This document shows, one piece after another, positions 59,695 to 64,000 of a DNA stretch of 64,000 nt; within the stretch, counting starts at the first letter, position 1, and every line of letters begins with the position of its first letter. The notes below the pieces were generated by a model, which saw only the letters and a program-made list of their open reading frames with translations, ran no database searches and had not been told where the DNA came from. The stretch covers positions 12,481,248-12,545,247 of the forward strand of contig NC_035162.2 in assembly GCF_001659605.2 (NCBI RefSeq), read 5' to 3'. The DNA comes from Manihot esculenta. Taxonomy: Eukaryota > Streptophyta > Magnoliopsida > Malpighiales > Euphorbiaceae. Position numbers and translations under genes: made by a program.

Positions 59695-62170
59695 ATTGAG
59701 AGGAAGGGAATGATAAAAAATTAAAACCAACAAATTAATCCTGCTAGGATTCTTTTCCTAATTATTTCCTGCAAGTTTTTTGACATTCTATTCTTGATTC
59801 TTCCCTTTTCTTGAACCTTTCTTCTTTACGTTCCATAATGTTACTGTGGTTACTGGGTCAACAGAATCTGCCACATGCATTGAAACAAATTAGTGATTTG
59901 GGTTTCTCATTCTGGCTTAGCAGCTTATGCCATTCAATAGGAACTTAGCCCATTAATTTGCTTTTGGCTTGATCCTTTGCATGTGTTTTAAAATGTAATT
60001 AACTATTCAATGCTAAAAAGTTCCTGGTTTCTTGAGTCTTTGACGTCAAGTTTTGTGAAAGCTTTGGAATATTTTCTCCCCAGTACTCAATTGCATATAC
60101 ATTTTGATTATCTTTGGATGTATAAACTGAAGTATATCTTTTTATTTTCCTAAATAAATAAAATTTCGGAATCAAAATGGATATGTATGTATTCAATAAT
60201 GGCCATGATTCAGTACAATGACCATTGCTTAAATGCTAAATCATAATCCAACGAACAGTATGAACCCATTAAGGAAGCTGGTGGTGGCACCCCTTTGAAA
60301 GAGGCACAAACATTGACTCTTTGAAATTAAAAATTAATTTAAAAAATTAAATTCAATTGAATTAAATTTTAGTAAAATTATTTTATTCTAAACAGGTGTC
60401 TCCTTGGAAAGAAGTCCATCATTGTCAAAAGAAACAAGTTTAAAGATGGAGTGGGAACTTGAACACTGGATTGATGTGTAAATAGCAACCAAGTCAAAGT
60501 GGGGTATTTCATAATCTTTTCCATGGTTTTTGAAGATCTGCATCCTGCAACTCCTCCTTTTTATTCACACAAACAGATCCTTATCATGTTTGTATGGGCA
60601 CATGTATCAATCTACATATTGGCCTACTGAAAATTATTAAAACCATCCCATTGATAATCATTCACAATATGCTCATCATTGTCTTGTGGCTATCAAGAAT
60701 CCAAAGTGTTAATATTTGCTATATTGATCCAAAGGTTAAAATAAGTTCAATCATGGGTTTCAAACAAGAGAATTAATTAAAAAGAAATAAATTAAATTGA
60801 ATTATTGTAAAAATATTGTTATGGCAAATAAGGGAAATATGAATTTAATATCTATTTACAAGAAAATTTTCAAACATATGGCTATATCATTCACTAGGTT
60901 TTTATCACAATCCAAGTGCAAAGCTTCAGATGAACAGGCTTTAATATGAATGGAACTGGCCCATCTTACTTTTGTTATGGAAATAAAGGTCCAGTTTTTG
61001 GCAAACTTAGCTTTCAATGCTGCTTTTTTTTTTTTTTTTTTGGGTTTCCACTTTCATATTTTCTTTTAAAAAATATAAATATATAGAAATTTGTAATATA
61101 ATCAAGGTTGGACACATCAAATATCCCAATTACGACATGCCACCCAACTCAAAATTAGGTACCCTTTTGAGACATTCATTCAATATCATGATTGGGATGC
61201 CTAATCAATGGGCCAAAAGGAAAAAAGACACTTGCATAAGAAAATGAAGGGCCTAATCAAATTTTCATTCTCCTTTTTCTTTTCTTTTCTTTTCTTTTCA
61301 ATTTAAAATCTCATCGGCCAAACAAAAGGAAAAAAAAGGTGTAAAATCTTGTGGAAAACCAGTTGGCACACGTGTGGTACTAATCATGTTTAGCACTAAA
61401 CCCACCCCAGAGTAATCATTCAATCCATCTCTCTTAGATTAACCCATCAAGCCCTAAAAACCCATTTCCATCCTAATAATTCTTTTTAAAAAAATTCTTC
61501 CTCATTATTTAAATAAAAAAACTAAAATCCTTTTTCACCACTTCCAATTGTGCATCTTTTCATGTTCAATCAAATATAAAATGGGCTCTTTGATATTTTT
61601 AAAGTGGGCCACCCCGCTCGTGCATTGCATGAGAGCTTGGGTCCACTGCCCTCCTTTCAAGCCCATAAGAGAAAAATTAAGGAGGATAAAAAGATAATAA
61701 TAATAATAATAATAAAGCACATTAAATGAGTTTCTCACATGCAGAGCACATGGCTGTGTCACCCACCTATGAAACTTAGCCTGTTTGGTTAGGAGGATGG
61801 AAAATCAAAAGGAAAGGGAAGGAAAGGAATAATAACGTAGAAAATATAAAAGAAATAAAGGAAATTATCATTATTTTACCAAAAAAAAAAACATTTTTAG
61901 GCACTTTTTCCCATTTCGTGCAGGATGCAAATTTTATGGGTTACATGCAACGAACAGAAGTCACTCTTTTTTCCTCTCTAGTCTCTATCATTTTTCCTTT
62001 TCTTCTTTTTCGTTCTTCCTTTTTTCCACCCAACCAAACATAGAACTTATTAGCTGACCCTTGGAATGAGCATGAGATCAGACTAGTGTAAATTAAATTA
62101 AAAAATGAGGGTGACAAAAAATATGTAGGTCCCCACTAAGGTGATTCAATAATTGCTCCCAAAAAATTTT

Positions 62171-62312
62171 CTTATAAAGATGGGAGGAGGAGGAAAAGTG
62201 TAAGCTGTAGAAAGAGAAGAAAAGGGAAGAAAAGAAAAGCTTCCTTTATCTATTTATTGACTCTAAATTGGTCAATTGCTTTTCCCACCATTACAAGCTT
62301 GCAAGTTTAACA
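62171..62312 (+). promoter_or_regulatory. TATA box and leader of LAX2
   Basis: TTATAAA at 62172-62178 is followed by a purine-rich GA leader and then the ATG at 62313, so a leader of about 110 nt is likely. Start site estimated, not shown. Confidence 0.5.
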
Positions 62313-63981
62313 ATGGCTTCTGAGAAGGTTGAGACTGTGATAGCAGGAAACTACATAGAAATGGAGAGAGAAGAAGGAAACTCCAACTCCACTAAAAGCA
62401 AAATATCACAGTTGTTTTGGCATGGTGGCTCAGTCTATGATGCTTGGTTTAGCTGCGCTTCTAACCAGGTGAATAATATTATATATTCTCATGCAAATTA
62501 ATTTTTCAGTTAACATTTTTCATGCAAGTTGATTATTTCTTCATTTTTTATGTGAATTTTGCAGGTTGCACAAGTGCTTCTCACATTGCCTTACTCATTT
62601 TCACAACTTGGAATGCTATCTGGAATTCTTTTTCAACTCTTCTATGGTTTGATGGGAAGCTGGACTGCTTACCTTATAAGTATTCTATATGTTGAATACA
62701 GAACTAGGAAGGAAAGAGAAAAGGTGGATTTTAGAAATCATGTTATTCAGGTAATTAATAAATATTTCCACTGTTGAATCCATGGCTGTACTTAGAGAAA
62801 ATATACATTAAAGGATTTCTGCTTAAGGTTTCTCACTTGGGTTGTTATTAATTTTCAGTGGTTTGAAGTCCTTGATGGGCTACTGGGGAAACACTGGAGA
62901 AATGCAGGCCTCATTTTCAACTGCACTTTTCTTCTATTTGGATCTGTCATTCAATTGATTGCCTGTGCAAGGTATGCTTAGACTTCATGGGTTATTAACT
63001 CATAGTAGCTATGTGTTTTTTTTTTTTTTTTTCTAATTTTTGGATAATAATTAATTTAATTGCAGCAACATTTACTACATAAATGACAATCTGGACAAGA
63101 GAACATGGACCTACATCTTTGGAGCATGTTGTGCAACTACTGTCTTCATTCCTTCATTCCATAATTACAGAATTTGGTCTTTCTTAGGCCTTATAATGAC
63201 TACTTATACTGCATGGTATCTCACAATTGCTTCTCTTATTCATGGACAGGTTAGCATTCTATATATCTAACTTAAAAAGTTCAATTTTGGCTAGATTTAT
63301 CTATAATCCAATTAAGCTGGGTGTTCTTTAATTTATTATTAACTAATTTCTTCTCTCCTTTTTTTTAATTTAATTTATCGATTTGTAGATTGATGGAGTG
63401 AAACACTCTGGTCCATCCACAATGGTTCTCTACTTTACTGGGGCTACCAACATTCTTTACACCTTTGGTGGGCATGCTGTTACAGTGTAAGAAGGCTTAT
63501 CACAACAATATATACTAAAAAAGAAAATATGTAATTACTTATTTTATTTATACCCATAATTACTGGAAAGAGGTTCCAACTGAGGAAACATCTTTTCCTG
63601 AGAAACTGGTAATCAACTTTTTGATAACTTTATTCTCACCGTGGGTGCCAAGATAATGAGTAAGAAATGAAAAAGTTAATATTTGGGATTTCAAGTTGAT
63701 CATTACCCAAAGCAAAGATGCTGGTAAATTTGAGATAAATTTTGATTAGTGAATTAATTTTTTTTTATTTCAGGGAAATTATGCATGCAATGTGGAAGCC
63801 ACAGAAGTTCAAGCTAATATATCTGATGGCAACATTATATGTGTTAACTCTAACACTTCCCTCAGCTTCTGCTGTTTATTGGGCATTTGGGGACCTTCTA
63901 CTTACCCATTCTAATGCTCTCTCTTTACTCCCAAGAACTGGATATAGAGACACTGCAGTAGTCCTCATGCTGATTCATCAG
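62313..63981 (+). CDS. LAX2: Auxin influx carrier, AUX1/LAX family, N-terminal part (cut by window end)
   Basis: Proton-coupled uptake of indole-3-acetic acid at the plasma membrane. Six exons lie in the window: 62313-62468, 62565-62750, 62859-62971, 63066-63249, 63389-63486 and 63774-63981, giving the first 315 residues; a donor GT at 63982 shows that more exons follow beyond the edge. The protein opens MASEKVETVIAGNYIEMEREEG, closest in my memory to LAX2, then reads the near-invariant family core: FWHGGSVYDAWFSCASNQVAQ, LLTLPYSFSQLGMLSG, RNHVIQWFEVLDGLLGKHWRN, CASNIYYINDNLDKRTWTYIFGACCATTVF, GATNILYTFGGHAVTVEIMHAMWKP, TLPSASAVYWAFGD. About six of the usual ten or more membrane helices are present. 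Family certain; the LAX2 assignment rests on the N-terminus. Confidence 0.93.
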
Positions 63982-64000
63982 GTTTAATTAATTAATCACC

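Larger units (their letters stand above)
59616..62312. other. Spacer with promoters of thaumatin-like copy B and LAX2
   Basis: No coding sequence recognised. The left end (59638-59694) carries copy B's version of the conserved promoter block. The right part contains pyrimidine- and A-rich tracts (TTTTC repeats at about 61275-61300, (TAA)n at about 61696-61715) typical of the distal promoter of a plant gene. Confidence 0.55.

Noticed and set aside
1..64000. CRISPR arrays, prokaryotic operons or phage
   Set aside because: The window is plant nuclear DNA with spliced genes; tandem repeats found are retroelement or intronic repeats without CRISPR-type unique spacers.

Overview
This window is plant nuclear DNA. 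The genes have short GT-AG introns that are very AT-rich, the spacers are AT-rich, and there is a nest of LTR retrotransposons. The proteins (plant ORP1-type OSBP-related protein, plant holocarboxylase synthetase, plant MPS1 kinase, C2H2 protein of the At4g27240 type, thaumatin-like proteins, AUX1/LAX carrier) point to a core eudicot. A woody Malpighiales species such as Manihot or Hevea fits the overall look, but I cannot prove a species from sequence alone. All gene models below were spliced by hand from the raw sequence; every junction is GT-AG and keeps frame.

Layout. 1-5103: AT-rich spacer without a recognisable gene. 5104-11481 (minus): a 10-exon, 796-aa oxysterol-binding-protein-related protein with PH domain, coiled coil, FFAT-like motif and sterol-binding domain. 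11482-20553: ORP leader, then a long AT-rich spacer. 20554-26792 (minus): 9-exon, 369-aa biotin--protein ligase HCS1 with an 8-codon upstream ORF. 26833-28821: spacer with a GC-rich orphan ORF and a cluster of four short palindromes. 28822-34855 (minus): 6-exon, 846-aa MPS1/TTK-type kinase. 34856-37334: spacer.

37335-49321 holds three retroelements inserted one inside another. The outermost (37340-49316, 628-bp LTRs, TSD ATTAT) has no recognisable retroviral genes but carries a decayed piece of a cellular TM9SF/nonaspanin gene and several tandem arrays. Inside it lies a Ty3/gypsy-type derivative without pol (39151-46065, LTRs of about 2.28 kb, TSD ATCAC). Inside the gag ORF of that element lies an 815-bp TRIM-like element (42484-43298, TSD AGATG) with two direct LTRs and a third, inverted LTR. 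By eye, LTR divergence is about 4% for the outer element and about 1.7% for the middle one, which agrees with the nesting order.

49880-51348 (plus): two-exon C2H2 zinc-finger protein with a PARP-fold-like C-terminal half. 51349-56109: spacer with a LINE-like 3' tail and a diverged direct duplication. 56110-57212 and 58556-59615 (minus): tandem pair of three-exon thaumatin-like proteins with C-terminal hydrophobic tails and a shared promoter block. 62313 to the right edge (plus): first six exons of a LAX2-type auxin influx carrier, cut by the window end.

The genes do not form a pathway; they are independent housekeeping, signalling and defence-type loci. The most unusual material is the nested retroelement block, above all the inverted-LTR TRIM whose LTRs contain an snRNA-type USE motif, and the captured TM9SF fragment.
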